7,175 nucleotides of DNA from Lentisphaeria bacterium (GTDB lineage: Bacteria; Verrucomicrobiota; Lentisphaeria; Oligosphaerales; Lenti-02), in assembly GCA_023145395.1 (NCBI GenBank), contig JAGLDW010000829.1:1-7175 (forward strand), read 5' to 3'. Below, piece by piece: positions 1 through 7,158 of the stretch (the first letter of the stretch is position 1; the number at the start of each line of letters is the position of its first letter). The notes under the pieces are model-generated. The model worked only from the letters and a program-made list of their open reading frames with translations, did not search any database and was not told where the DNA came from. Made by a program: the position numbers and the translations under genes.

Positions 1-533
1 CTGGCTCCTTCCGGCGAGCTGGCGGTGAGAATCGGGGTCTGGAACTCGGTGAATCCGTCGGCTGTCAGTTGCTGCCGGATGTGGTTGATCACACGACTGC
101 GGAGCAGGATGTTGTCGTGAAGTTTCCGGCGTCTGAGATCGAGGAAACGGTATGTGAGCCGGAGGCGTTCGGAGATTTGCTCGTCGGTGTTGACGACCAT
201 CGGGAGCGTGTCGGCGTGGCTGAGCATCTCGACGGATGTACCCTTGAGCTCGACTTCGCCCGTGGGGATTCTGTCGTTGTAGGTATCCTCGTCGCGTGCG
301 ACGACGAGTCCATCGACCCGGATGACGGACTCGTTGCTGAGCGTGTGCACGTCGAGGCCGGGGAGGTCGGCGGGGTTGAGAACGACCTGCGTGAGACCGT
401 AGTGGTCGCGCAGATCCACGAACATCACGCCACCATGATCTCTGATGGTGTGTATCCAGCCCGCGAGGCGCGCCTCGCCACCAATATTCTCTTTCCGCAA
501 CTCATTGCAGTTGTGGCTTCTGTACCGATGCAT
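1..533 (-). CDS. aspS: Aspartyl-tRNA synthetase, N-terminal part (runs off the left edge)
   Basis: This class II synthetase charges tRNA with aspartate in the cytoplasm. Reading the minus strand from the ATG at 533-531 gives 177 open codons to the window edge, so only the N-terminal third is present and no stop is seen. Residues 1 to about 105 form the OB-fold anticodon-binding domain: ELRKENIGGEARLAGWI, then RDHGG (31-35), VDLRDHYG (39-46) and QVVLNP (49-54). The linker into the catalytic domain follows, with RLRLTYRFLDLRR and the start of the conserved flipping-loop motif SSPEGAR at the edge. The start is supported by AGGAG about seven bases upstream and by the match to the usual AspRS N-terminus. 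It lies 160 bases downstream of cysK on the same strand. His33 in RDHGG resembles nondiscriminating AspRS enzymes. The motif 2 and motif 3 regions lie outside the window. Confidence 0.96.
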   Translation of the reverse strand, partial: MHRYRSHNCNELRKENIGGEARLAGWIHTIRDHGGVMFVDLRDHYGLTQVVLNPADLPGLDVHTLSNESVIRVDGLVVARDEDTYNDRIPTGEVELKGTSVEMLSHADTLPMVVNTDEQISERLRLTYRFLDLRRRKLHDNILLRSRVINHIRQQLTADGFTEFQTPILTASSPEGA

Positions 534-613
534 CCGTTGCTCCTGCCAAGTATTCGTTTTCGCATGCCGCATATGCACGGACATGGCCCGACACGAGGGT
601 CGGAAGAACCTAT

Positions 614-619
614 ACTATA
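614..619 (-). promoter_or_regulatory. Candidate -10 box for aspS
   Basis: The minus strand reads TATAGT here, five of six bases of the sigma-70 -10 consensus, inside the overlapping string TATAGTATAGG. It would start transcription about 70-75 bases before the aspS ATG at 533. No good -35 hexamer lies 16-18 bases upstream (TTACAT is the nearest at 17), so the call rests on the -10 match and its place in the cysK-aspS gap. A small GC-rich inverted repeat (CCGAC 588-592 with GTCGG 599-603) would sit at the 5' end of the leader. Confidence 0.3.
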
Positions 620-655
620 GCGGGCCGAGGGGGAAGATGTAAGGAGAAGGCGAGA

Positions 656-679
656 GTTCGCGCATGCGTGGACGCGAAC
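656..679 (-). terminator. Hairpin just after cysK, possible weak terminator
   Basis: GTTCGCG at 656-662 and CGCGAAC at 673-679 form a perfect 7-base-pair GC-rich stem with a 10-base loop, starting 15 bases after the cysK stop codon. On the minus strand the stem is followed by a pyrimidine-rich stretch (CTCTCGCCTTCTCC) rather than a clean U run. It is therefore a poor intrinsic terminator and could instead be an attenuating or mRNA-stabilising structure. The loop overlaps a near-palindrome that also occurs at 5604-5616. Confidence 0.25.
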
Positions 680-693
680 GGTCCAGGCGCGGG

Positions 694-1632
694 TCAATCA
701 CCCGCTTCGGGCGTGTCGAAAAGCCAGGTTGACAGGTAGCGTTCTCCCGTGTCGCAGACGATGGTCACAATGGTCTTGCCCGCGTTTTCGGGTCTGGCGG
801 CCACCTTCAGAGCCGCCGCGACGTTGGCACCGCTGGAGATTCCGCAGAGGATGCCTTCCTTCGTGGCCATCTCTCTCGCCATTTCGCCAGCCTCTTCCGA
901 GGAGACTTTGACCACTTCGTCGATGACGCTCTGGTCGCAGACTCTCGGGATGAATCCCGCGCCGATCCCCTGGATTTTATGCGGTCCCGGTTTGGCGCCC
1001 GAGAGTACCGCTGAGGTGTCGGGTTCCACGGCAATCACTTTCACCTTTGGGTTGTGCTCCTTGAGCGCCCGCCCAGTTCCGGTGATGGTTCCACCTGTGC
1101 CAACACCAGCGATGAGAATATCGACTTTTCCGTCGGTGTCACGGATGATTTCGGGTCCTGTGGTTTGGTAGTGGGCCTCGGGGTTTGCCGGATTGTCGAA
1201 CTGCCGAGTCATGTAGGCGTTCGGGATTGTGGCGGCGATTCTCTCCGCTTCCTCGATGGCGCCGGGCATTCCTTTTGCGCCGGGGGTGAGAATCAATTCC
1301 GCACCGAGAACCTTGAGCAGCTTCCGTCGTTCCGCGCTCATGCTGTCGGGCATGCAGAGCACGATATGGTAGCCTTTGGCGGCGCCGACGAACGCGAGAC
1401 CGACGCCTGTGTTGCCGCTGGTCGGTTCGATGATGGTGGCACCGGGCTTGATGGCGCCCTCTTCTTCGGCCTTTTGAATCATGGCGACGGCAATTCGGTC
1501 TTTGACGCTGCCGAGGGGATTCCTCGACTCCTGTTTCACGAGGACTGTTGCGTTCAGGCCTTCAGCCACCTGGTTCAGTCGGATCAGCGGCGTGTCTCCC
1601 ACCGTGTCGATAATACTGGCGAAAACATTCAT
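694..1632 (-). CDS. cysK: Cysteine synthase A (O-acetylserine sulfhydrylase)
   Basis: This cytoplasmic PLP enzyme makes L-cysteine from O-acetylserine and sulfide, the last step of sulfate assimilation. The 312 residues match the usual family length. Visible motifs are the PLP-lysine segment GSVKDRIA with Lys44, the substrate loop TSGNTG (71-76), NPANPEAHYQTTGPEI (147-162), the PLP-phosphate loop GTGGT (178-182), the family signature PHKIQGIGAGFIP (217-229) and GISSGAN (264-270) near the cofactor ring. The start ATG is preceded by AGGAGA with about six bases of spacing. The gene begins 30 bases after the epimerase stop, so it is probably co-transcribed with it. The single-domain length and the PHKIQGIG segment favour cysteine synthase over cystathionine beta-synthase. 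CysK against CysM is less certain, but the sequence fits CysK better. I see no broken or missing catalytic residue. Confidence 0.95.
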   Translation of the reverse strand: MNVFASIIDTVGDTPLIRLNQVAEGLNATVLVKQESRNPLGSVKDRIAVAMIQKAEEEGAIKPGATIIEPTSGNTGVGLAFVGAAKGYHIVLCMPDSMSAERRKLLKVLGAELILTPGAKGMPGAIEEAERIAATIPNAYMTRQFDNPANPEAHYQTTGPEIIRDTDGKVDILIAGVGTGGTITGTGRALKEHNPKVKVIAVEPDTSAVLSGAKPGPHKIQGIGAGFIPRVCDQSVIDEVVKVSSEEAGEMAREMATKEGILCGISSGANVAAALKVAARPENAGKTIVTIVCDTGERYLSTWLFDTPEAGD

Positions 1633-1662
1633 GGCTGTTCTCCTGGTCCGAGACTCCCGGAG

Positions 1663-2904
1663 TCAGATCAGTCTCTCCAGGCGTTTCACCACCTCCACCA
1701 TGGACCGAATGGTGTGGTAGCAGATTTTCCAGTTGTGTCCCATGTAGTCCCACAGGACTTCGTTCTGTTCACTTAGTAGCGGGAACCACTCCCCTTGTTC
1801 CCAGTTGATGACATGTTTGAAGACGAATTCATAAATATTCACAAAGGCGTCGAGGTATTTCTGGTCTCCCGTCATCTCGTATGCGTCGAGAAATCCGACC
1901 AGTGCCTCAGCCTGTTGCCAGAACTCCTTGGTGGTTTCGGTGGCCGGTCCATCCCTCATTCCCTCCACGTAGAGTCCGCCCCGTTCGTGATCGACGCCGT
2001 GTTGCTCCGTATGCTCGAAGATGGGCAGTACGCGAGCCTGTCCCTGATCGCGCGGGACTTCGAGCGTGTCGAGGCTGTGGAGGTAGAGCCAGGCCAGTTC
2101 GATGTTGTGTCCATAGGAGGTGATCTCGGGAGGCTTTCCCGGTTTGTCGAACCGGTCCGCACCCCACAGGGTGTTCAGTTGGCAGTTGTCCAGGGGGGTC
2201 CAGTCCGGGGTGAATATGGCGATGCCGAGACCGGAGTCGCGGTCGATCATTTTCGTGAAGATGAGGTCTGTGATCTGTTCCAGCGCTTGGCGATGCCGTG
2301 GCAGGCCGGTGAGTTCGAAGAGCGTTGTGAAGGCTTCCATGAGATGCATGTGGACGTCGAGTGACTTGTGGGTTCTTCCATCGGGCCGGACGGCTTCGAG
2401 TGTGAAGTCGCGGGTGAAGTGCTCGAAGAATCCTCCGTGTCGGATATCCGCTGCCTGGCCGAGTAGCAGGTCGAAAAGCGCACAGGCGGTGTCTCGGGCC
2501 TCAGGGGCACCCGTGAGCAAAGCGTATTCCGAGAATCCGTAGATGAGAAAGGAGAGTCCGTAGGCGACTTTGGAGGTGTCTCTTGGCGTGCCATCCTCCT
2601 CCACAATCCAGAAATACCCGCCGTATTCTGTGTCGAGGAAGCGTGTCTGGAGGAAGGTGGCAGCGCGGCTGAGCATGCCGTGCGAATCCTCCCATTGGCA
2701 GCCTTCGCGGAGCGCGTGCGACAGCGTGAACAGGCAGCGAGCCTGGCAGAGCAGCGTTTTTTCCGTGACTTCGGTGCGCTGCCCGTTCCGGTCGAAGTTC
2801 GTCTGGAACCCCCCGAACTTCCGCTCTTCGATGCGGGAGGTCCAGAAGGGGAGCAGGTGATGGTCGAGGTAGTTTCTGGTCTGGTCGAGATAGCTCTGGA
2901 GCAT
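1663..2904 (-). CDS. AGE-family sugar 2-epimerase/isomerase (N-acylglucosamine or cellobiose 2-epimerase-like)
   Basis: This belongs to the N-acylglucosamine 2-epimerase superfamily, an (alpha/alpha)6-barrel that epimerises or isomerises free sugars at C2. The usual length is about 400 residues and this has 413 from the chosen start. Visible landmarks are LLPFW followed by KFGGF near the N-terminus, QARCLFTL with Arg56, EYGGYFW, HGGFFEHF, KSLDVHMHLMEA (His185, His187), SYGHNIELAW (His266), EFWQQAEALVGFLDAY, GEWFP and WKICYH (His397). The three His-bearing motifs match the positions of the catalytic or binding histidines in cellobiose and mannobiose 2-epimerases, and the YGGxxW and SYGH contexts look more like those enzymes than like animal renin-binding protein. 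The substrate cannot be named from sequence alone. I chose the ATG at 2904-2902 because GGAG lies six bases upstream. An in-frame ATG at 2919 would add five residues but has no spaced ribosome site. No signal peptide is seen, so it is probably cytoplasmic. It follows the TPR gene by about 23 bases. Confidence 0.88.
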   Translation of the reverse strand: MLQSYLDQTRNYLDHHLLPFWTSRIEERKFGGFQTNFDRNGQRTEVTEKTLLCQARCLFTLSHALREGCQWEDSHGMLSRAATFLQTRFLDTEYGGYFWIVEEDGTPRDTSKVAYGLSFLIYGFSEYALLTGAPEARDTACALFDLLLGQAADIRHGGFFEHFTRDFTLEAVRPDGRTHKSLDVHMHLMEAFTTLFELTGLPRHRQALEQITDLIFTKMIDRDSGLGIAIFTPDWTPLDNCQLNTLWGADRFDKPGKPPEITSYGHNIELAWLYLHSLDTLEVPRDQGQARVLPIFEHTEQHGVDHERGGLYVEGMRDGPATETTKEFWQQAEALVGFLDAYEMTGDQKYLDAFVNIYEFVFKHVINWEQGEWFPLLSEQNEVLWDYMGHNWKICYHTIRSMVEVVKRLERLI

Positions 2905-2927
2905 GCGCCTCTCCACCATTCCAGCAA

Positions 2928-5534
2928 TCAGTTCTTGAGGCCGTGCGTGTTGCGAATTTCAGCGGCCTTCTTGGCCGCATCGTCCGCCGTGGGGATTTTT
3001 GCGCGCACGAGTCGTTCGTAGATTCGCGCGGCCATTCGCACGTTGCTGACCCCCCCCGCCGTCTCCAGGAGCCGTGCCGCGTCGTAGCCTGACCTTGCGA
3101 AATAGAACCAGTCCCGCAGTCTCTCTTTGCTGATGTCATCTTCGTACTGGTAGATGATGTCGAGGTACTTTGTGACTGCATCGTCAGTGAGGCCCTGTTT
3201 TTCATAGGCTTTTGCGAGGCGGTAGGTGGAGGCTTCCCAGAGGGGCGATTGAGGGGGTGCCAGCTCACGCACTTTCGAGAAGCAGACGATGGCCTCCGAC
3301 AGGTAGTTCTGGTCGGTGGCCGCGAGCGCATAGAGCATCTCGCCCTGTCTTCCGAGGGCGGCGATTCCCTGAGACATGTCTCCGGCGAGTTCCCGTGCTC
3401 TTCCGAAATGATTGGCTGCTTTGCGGAAATCTCCCGTAGTGGCGAGGATGTCTCCATGCAACAATTCCGCTTTTGCGAGCACCAGGTCGGAAGGTTTTGG
3501 AGTTTCGAGTGTCCGCAGTTGCTGTATGAGGCTGACTGCTGTCTCGGGGACGTTGAGGTGATAGGCGCAGGCTGCCGCCTCATAGAGTGCATCCGGCACG
3601 AACTCCGACTGAGGGTGTGTGTTGACCACGCGCTGATAGGCTGCTTTGCTTTCCTCATAGTTCTCCAGGTTCGCATAGTGGTCGCCGAGCCACATGAGGA
3701 CATCGACCGTCAAGGGAAGAAGCGGGTATTTTTCGACAAAGCGATTGCAGTCGACAATCGCTTGATCGTAGTCAGCCCGGCGGAAATTGAGCTTTGCGCG
3801 TTCGTAGAGTGCCGTCGGGTAGCGTGCGGAGTCCGCATAGCCATCGATCAGCCTGGTGAGGGCATCGATGGCGTCGGGTATCCTCTCGGCGCCGCAGGCT
3901 GCTCCCGCACCTTCAAGCAGAGCCTGTGGCGCCAGGGGGGAAGTGGGGTACTTGGCGACGAACCGGCGGAGCGTCCCGAGTGCTCTCTCGTGGCCTTTGA
4001 CATCCGTTGCGGATTTGTGAATGGACACGCCCATTTCCAGCAGCGCTTCTGGCGCGAATGCGCTTGATGGGAAATCGGCGAGGAAGCGTTCATAGCTAGC
4101 CACCGCCTCCTTGTAGAGCTTGGCTCTATACAGCGACCGGGCTTGGAGTTGTCGTCCCTTGATGGCAAGGCTGGTCTTGGGGTAGGCGTCGGCGAGGTGA
4201 CCGTACTGCACGGCGGCCTCGGTGAAGTTGCTGACTTGGTACAGGGTGTCGCCAACCAGGGAGACGGCCTCGGCCTTCTGTTGCGCAGTGGTTCCAAGTG
4301 TCTCCGCTTGAAGAAAAGTCTTGGCTGCCTGGTCGAATCTATCACTGTCTCTCTGGCACCAACCGCATTCGATGCTTGCCCGATAGCGGAAGCCGACCGC
4401 CGCTTTGACGTTTTCGGCGATCTGGTTGAAATAGGCGATGGCCAGTTCGAGCTTTTTCGCCGATCGCAGCAGCTCCGCGAGTTTGAGCATGACGGGGACG
4501 ACTTCCAGCCGATTCGGGTATTCTTTGCGGAACGTTTCCAGCGTGTAGATGGCCAGAGTGTCCTTCTTCATCTTGATCTGCGCCTCCGCCGTGAGGAGGA
4601 TGCACTGGGTGCGGTCGTCTTCGTTGAGAGCCAGCTTCTGCGCATGTCCCAGCACGATCACTGCCTCGGCATTCTTGCCGCTCCTAAGCAGAGTCGTCGC
4701 AAGTTGCGAGGTCATAAAATACCAATCCGCATCTGGGTGAAGAGGGCGGTCGTTGGCGAACGTTCCGTAGACCTCATAGGCGGTGTCCACATTGCTTTGG
4801 GCGAGTTCGACCAAGACGCGGTAGCGCTTGAGCAGCAGCTCCGGCGCGTTCTCGTACGATTTTCCGATCTGCACGATCAGACCGTCTAGTTTGGCATTCT
4901 GCTTGGTCGCCAAGTAGATCTTAAGGAGGTTGGTCTGCGCTTTGAGCGCTTGGTTCTCGCTGGGGTTCTGCGCAAGCAAGCCGAGAAGTGTCGCCTCGGC
5001 TTCCTGCCATTTTTTCAGGCGCACATAGGCGCTGCTGGTCACCTCGAGGGCGAGCAGGCGTTGTTCCGGATTCGCTGGAGGGGTGACGTTCAGCGCTTTC
5101 GCGGCTTCGGCAATGCTCTGCTGGTATTTTCCCAATGCCAGCAATGTGCTGGCTCTGCATAGGGTGAGGGCGTTCTTGAAATAGGGGTCGCTCAATCCCT
5201 GGGAATGTTTAGCGTGGAGATCGAGAGCCTGCTGGGCCTCCTGTGGCCTGCCTCCTCGGATCAATGCCCTGGCAAGCAGAATGGATGCATCGGCAAAATC
5301 GGGGTCCTTTTGTCCAGTCGCCTTGCGATAGTCTTGGAAGAAGCGGGTCGCTGCGGGGAAGAATCCGCTCGCGAGTGCTTTCATGCCCTTTGCCCGGAGG
5401 GCGTACATTTGATCAGTGGCGGTTGGAGTGTTCGTTTTGACGGGCGCCTGGGCCTGGGCGATGGGGGACAGCGCCACCACATAGGCGAAAGTGCAGAGGG
5501 CGAGGACAACTCTTGTTGTGGGATTTTTTTTCAT
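2928..5534 (-). CDS. Exported protein with many tetratricopeptide (TPR) repeats, function unknown
   Basis: This is a long helical-repeat protein, 868 residues from the ATG at 5534. The N-terminus has a signal peptide: a basic start MKKNPTTR, a hydrophobic core VVLALCTFAYVVAL, then SPIAQAQA with likely cleavage after residue 28 or 30. That places the product in the periplasm or outside the cell. The rest is almost wholly TPR-like helix pairs. The clearest units lie at about 421-452, 458-490, 573-604, 610-641, 647-675, 684-715 and 766-795, with typical small/aromatic patterns such as ALYERAKLNFRRADYDQAI and DALYEAAACAYHLN. Spacers of the type YPxSxxAPxAL resemble BamD/YbgF-like periplasmic TPR proteins. 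No enzyme domain or transmembrane segment follows, so a scaffold or protein-binding role is an inference. An in-frame GTG at 5555 would add seven residues, but AAGGA sits just before the ATG and the signal peptide fits that start better. The gene carries A8 right after the start codon and G8 near the 3' end. It is the first gene of the minus-strand cluster. Confidence 0.85.
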   Translation of the reverse strand: MKKNPTTRVVLALCTFAYVVALSPIAQAQAPVKTNTPTATDQMYALRAKGMKALASGFFPAATRFFQDYRKATGQKDPDFADASILLARALIRGGRPQEAQQALDLHAKHSQGLSDPYFKNALTLCRASTLLALGKYQQSIAEAAKALNVTPPANPEQRLLALEVTSSAYVRLKKWQEAEATLLGLLAQNPSENQALKAQTNLLKIYLATKQNAKLDGLIVQIGKSYENAPELLLKRYRVLVELAQSNVDTAYEVYGTFANDRPLHPDADWYFMTSQLATTLLRSGKNAEAVIVLGHAQKLALNEDDRTQCILLTAEAQIKMKKDTLAIYTLETFRKEYPNRLEVVPVMLKLAELLRSAKKLELAIAYFNQIAENVKAAVGFRYRASIECGWCQRDSDRFDQAAKTFLQAETLGTTAQQKAEAVSLVGDTLYQVSNFTEAAVQYGHLADAYPKTSLAIKGRQLQARSLYRAKLYKEAVASYERFLADFPSSAFAPEALLEMGVSIHKSATDVKGHERALGTLRRFVAKYPTSPLAPQALLEGAGAACGAERIPDAIDALTRLIDGYADSARYPTALYERAKLNFRRADYDQAIVDCNRFVEKYPLLPLTVDVLMWLGDHYANLENYEESKAAYQRVVNTHPQSEFVPDALYEAAACAYHLNVPETAVSLIQQLRTLETPKPSDLVLAKAELLHGDILATTGDFRKAANHFGRARELAGDMSQGIAALGRQGEMLYALAATDQNYLSEAIVCFSKVRELAPPQSPLWEASTYRLAKAYEKQGLTDDAVTKYLDIIYQYEDDISKERLRDWFYFARSGYDAARLLETAGGVSNVRMAARIYERLVRAKIPTADDAAKKAAEIRNTHGLKN

Positions 5535-5813
5535 GCTTCCTTGACTCTGTCGCACGCGCTTTTCCCGATACTGATCAGCCTCTACTCAACGAGGCGCTAG
5601 TGTATGCGTCCACGCGCACTATACACTCTATTAGGGATTAAGGAGGGGAGCGGGCGCAAGCTCATGCCCCTCATTCCATCGTTGGCCGCTTGTCTTCTTC
5701 CCATTGGACGGCGGGGTTCGTCGGGGTACATTTGAGCGACGACGAAGACGCAGCGGCTATGGATCGCGTTTGCGCCGCATTTTCACTGTTCCCATGCAGC
5801 AGAAGGATGAACC
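5535..5813. other. Divergent intergenic region between the TPR gene and malic enzyme
   Basis: This 279-base gap must hold the promoters of both outward-facing genes. No convincing ORF, tRNA or structured RNA gene is visible. It contains the dyad at 5599-5627, an inverted repeat GAGGGG 5643-5648 / CCCCTC 5667-5672, and another TTCGTCG 5717-5723 / CGACGAA 5740-5746. A weak plus-strand promoter for malic enzyme could be TTGGAC (5704-5709) with TACATT (5727-5732) at 17-base spacing, but the hexamers match consensus at only three and four of six positions. The boundaries of the true regulatory sites are not resolvable by eye. Confidence 0.6.
5599..5627. promoter_or_regulatory. Candidate operator/promoter dyad upstream of the TPR gene
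   Basis: AGTGTAT (5599-5605) and ATACACT (5621-5627) are perfect 7-base inverted arms separated by 15 bases. The spacer contains a second, inner palindrome GCGT-CC-ACGC (5606-5615). On the minus strand a TATAGT hexamer (5623-5618) lies within the dyad, five of six bases of the -10 consensus, about 85 bases before the TPR start codon. No good -35 box is found, so a regulator-dependent promoter or a transcription-factor site are both possible. The symmetry is seen directly; the role is inferred. Confidence 0.3.
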
Positions 5814-7151
5814 ATGGACAAGAATCTCAGAGACCGTAGTCTGGCGTACCACCTCAACCCGATTCCCGGCAAGATCGCACTTTCGACGACCAAGCCCTGC
5901 GAGACGGCCGACGATTTGTCCCTGGCCTACACGCCGGGCGTGGCGGATCCCTGTCTGGCGATCAAGGACGATCCGGACGCCGTGTGGGACTACACGGGCA
6001 AGGGCAACATGGTCGCCGTGGTTAGTGATGGAACGGCCGTGCTGGGCCTGGGCAGCATTGGTCCGGAAGCGGGTCTGCCCGTCATGGAGGGGAAGGCGGT
6101 TCTGTTCAAGCGTTTCGCCAACATCGATGCGTTCCCCGTGTGTGTGAAGAACGTGGAAGGTCCCGATGGCAAGACCGATCCGCAGAAGTTGATCGAGATC
6201 ACGGCGGCGCTGGAGCCCACGTTTGGAGGCATCAATCTAGAGGATATCGGCGCGCCCGCCTGCTTCGAGGTGGAGACGGTGCTGAAGGGGTGCATGGGCA
6301 TTCCCGTCTTTCATGATGATCAGCATGGCACTGCCATCATCTCGCTCGCGGGAATCCTCAACGCTCTGCCCATCGTGGGGAAGAGGATGGAGGATATCAA
6401 GGTCGTGGTGAATGGTGCGGGTGCGGCGGGCATTGCCTGCATCGAGTTCTACATCTCCGCCGGAGTGAAGCGCGAGAATGTGGTGATCTGCGATTCGAAG
6501 GGCGTTGTCTACAAGGGACGCACGGTCGGGATGAACACACAGAAGGAGAAGCTGGCTTCCGACACGGATGCGCGGACGCTTGCGGACGCCATGGTCGGCG
6601 CGGATGTCTTCCTGGGCGTGTCGGTCGAGAACTGCGTGAGCAAGGAGATGGTTGCAAGCATGGCGCCGCGCGCGGTTCTGTTCGCCATGGCCAACCCGAT
6701 TCCCGAGATCTATCCAGCCGACGCGCTCGAGGCGGGTGCCGCCGTGGTGGGCACGGGGCGCACGGATTTCCCCAACCAGGTCAACAACGTACTTGGTTTT
6801 CCGGGCATCTTCCGCGGCGCGCTCGACACGAGAGCATTGGACATCAACGAGGAGATGAAGCTGGCAGCCGCCCACGCGCTGGCCGAGATTGCCTGCGAGC
6901 CCGTTCCCGAGGATGTGAAGGCGTACTTGGCGAAAGCCTATCCTGAGGATGCCGCCGCAGGCATGTTCGATGGCGATCAGCCTGTGAAGGCGACCTATGT
7001 GATCCCGAAGCCCTTTGACCCGCGTGTGGTTCCACGCGTTGCCCGTCGAGTGGCCGAAGCAGCCATGGCGACTGGGCTGGCTCGCAAGAGCGTCGCGGAC
7101 CTGGACGCCTACGAGCGGCGTCTCCTCGCAGATCTGACGCCAGAGGCCTAG
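5814..7151 (+). CDS. Malic enzyme, NAD(P)-dependent, single-domain bacterial type
   Basis: This enzyme oxidatively decarboxylates malate to pyruvate, giving NAD(P)H and CO2, in the cytoplasm. The 445 residues correspond to the malic-enzyme part of MaeB. The phosphotransacetylase-like C-terminal domain of long MaeB proteins is absent. Motifs in order are SLAYTPGVADPC (36-47) with the catalytic Tyr39, MEGKAVLFK (91-99) with the catalytic Lys94, FGGINLEDIGAP (137-148) with metal ligands Glu143/Asp144, VFHDDQHGTA (165-174) with Asp168/Asp169, the Rossmann loop GAGAAG (201-206), MANPIPEIYP (292-301) and TGRTDFPNQVNNVLGFPG (314-331). Asp227 at the end of the second beta strand (VVICDSKG) would fit NAD preference, but cofactor use cannot be settled by eye. 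The start has AGAAGGA about seven bases upstream. It is transcribed away from the TPR-epimerase-cysK cluster. Apart from the missing C-terminal domain, which is common in short bacterial forms, nothing is unusual. Confidence 0.95.
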   Translation: MDKNLRDRSLAYHLNPIPGKIALSTTKPCETADDLSLAYTPGVADPCLAIKDDPDAVWDYTGKGNMVAVVSDGTAVLGLGSIGPEAGLPVMEGKAVLFKRFANIDAFPVCVKNVEGPDGKTDPQKLIEITAALEPTFGGINLEDIGAPACFEVETVLKGCMGIPVFHDDQHGTAIISLAGILNALPIVGKRMEDIKVVVNGAGAAGIACIEFYISAGVKRENVVICDSKGVVYKGRTVGMNTQKEKLASDTDARTLADAMVGADVFLGVSVENCVSKEMVASMAPRAVLFAMANPIPEIYPADALEAGAAVVGTGRTDFPNQVNNVLGFPGIFRGALDTRALDINEEMKLAAAHALAEIACEPVPEDVKAYLAKAYPEDAAAGMFDGDQPVKATYVIPKPFDPRVVPRVARRVAEAAMATGLARKSVADLDAYERRLLADLTPEA

Positions 7152-7158
7152 GACGACG

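Noticed and set aside
69..620. A 183-codon plus-strand open frame across the left region
   Set aside because: It lies antisense to the clear AspRS reading frame, matches no family I recognise and is explained by GC-biased codons leaving the opposite strand open.
1652..1664. 13-base palindrome GACTCCCGGAGTC at the epimerase stop
   Set aside because: The loop would be only one to three bases, there is no T tract, and it sits between closely packed co-oriented genes, so it is probably chance.
1054..1776. A 240-codon plus-strand open frame
   Set aside because: It is antisense to cysK and the end of the epimerase gene, both of which have full family motifs.
2501..3703. A 400-codon minus-strand open frame overlapping the TPR and epimerase genes
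   Set aside because: It runs in another frame through both genes, and its residue composition (rich in Ser, Arg and Pro) is typical of an out-of-frame reading.
3249..4889. Long plus-strand open frames at 3249-4067 and 4143-4889
   Set aside because: Both are antisense to the TPR gene, whose helical repeats and signal peptide are clear.
5470..5534. Possible lipoprotein signal (Cys14 in VLALC) of the TPR protein
   Set aside because: The residue before Cys is Leu rather than Gly or Ala, and a long hydrophobic stretch follows the Cys. A normal signal peptidase I site (AQA) fits better.
5643..5672. GAGGGG/CCCCTC inverted repeat as a terminator
   Set aside because: No gene ends next to it on either strand and no T run follows. 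The 18-base spacing makes a stable simple hairpin doubtful.
5704..6147. A plus-strand open frame starting before the malic enzyme
   Set aside because: It overlaps the malic enzyme start in a different frame and turns into arginine-rich out-of-frame sequence there.
6237..6875. A 212-codon minus-strand open frame
   Set aside because: It is antisense to the conserved Rossmann domain of malic enzyme and looks like no known protein.
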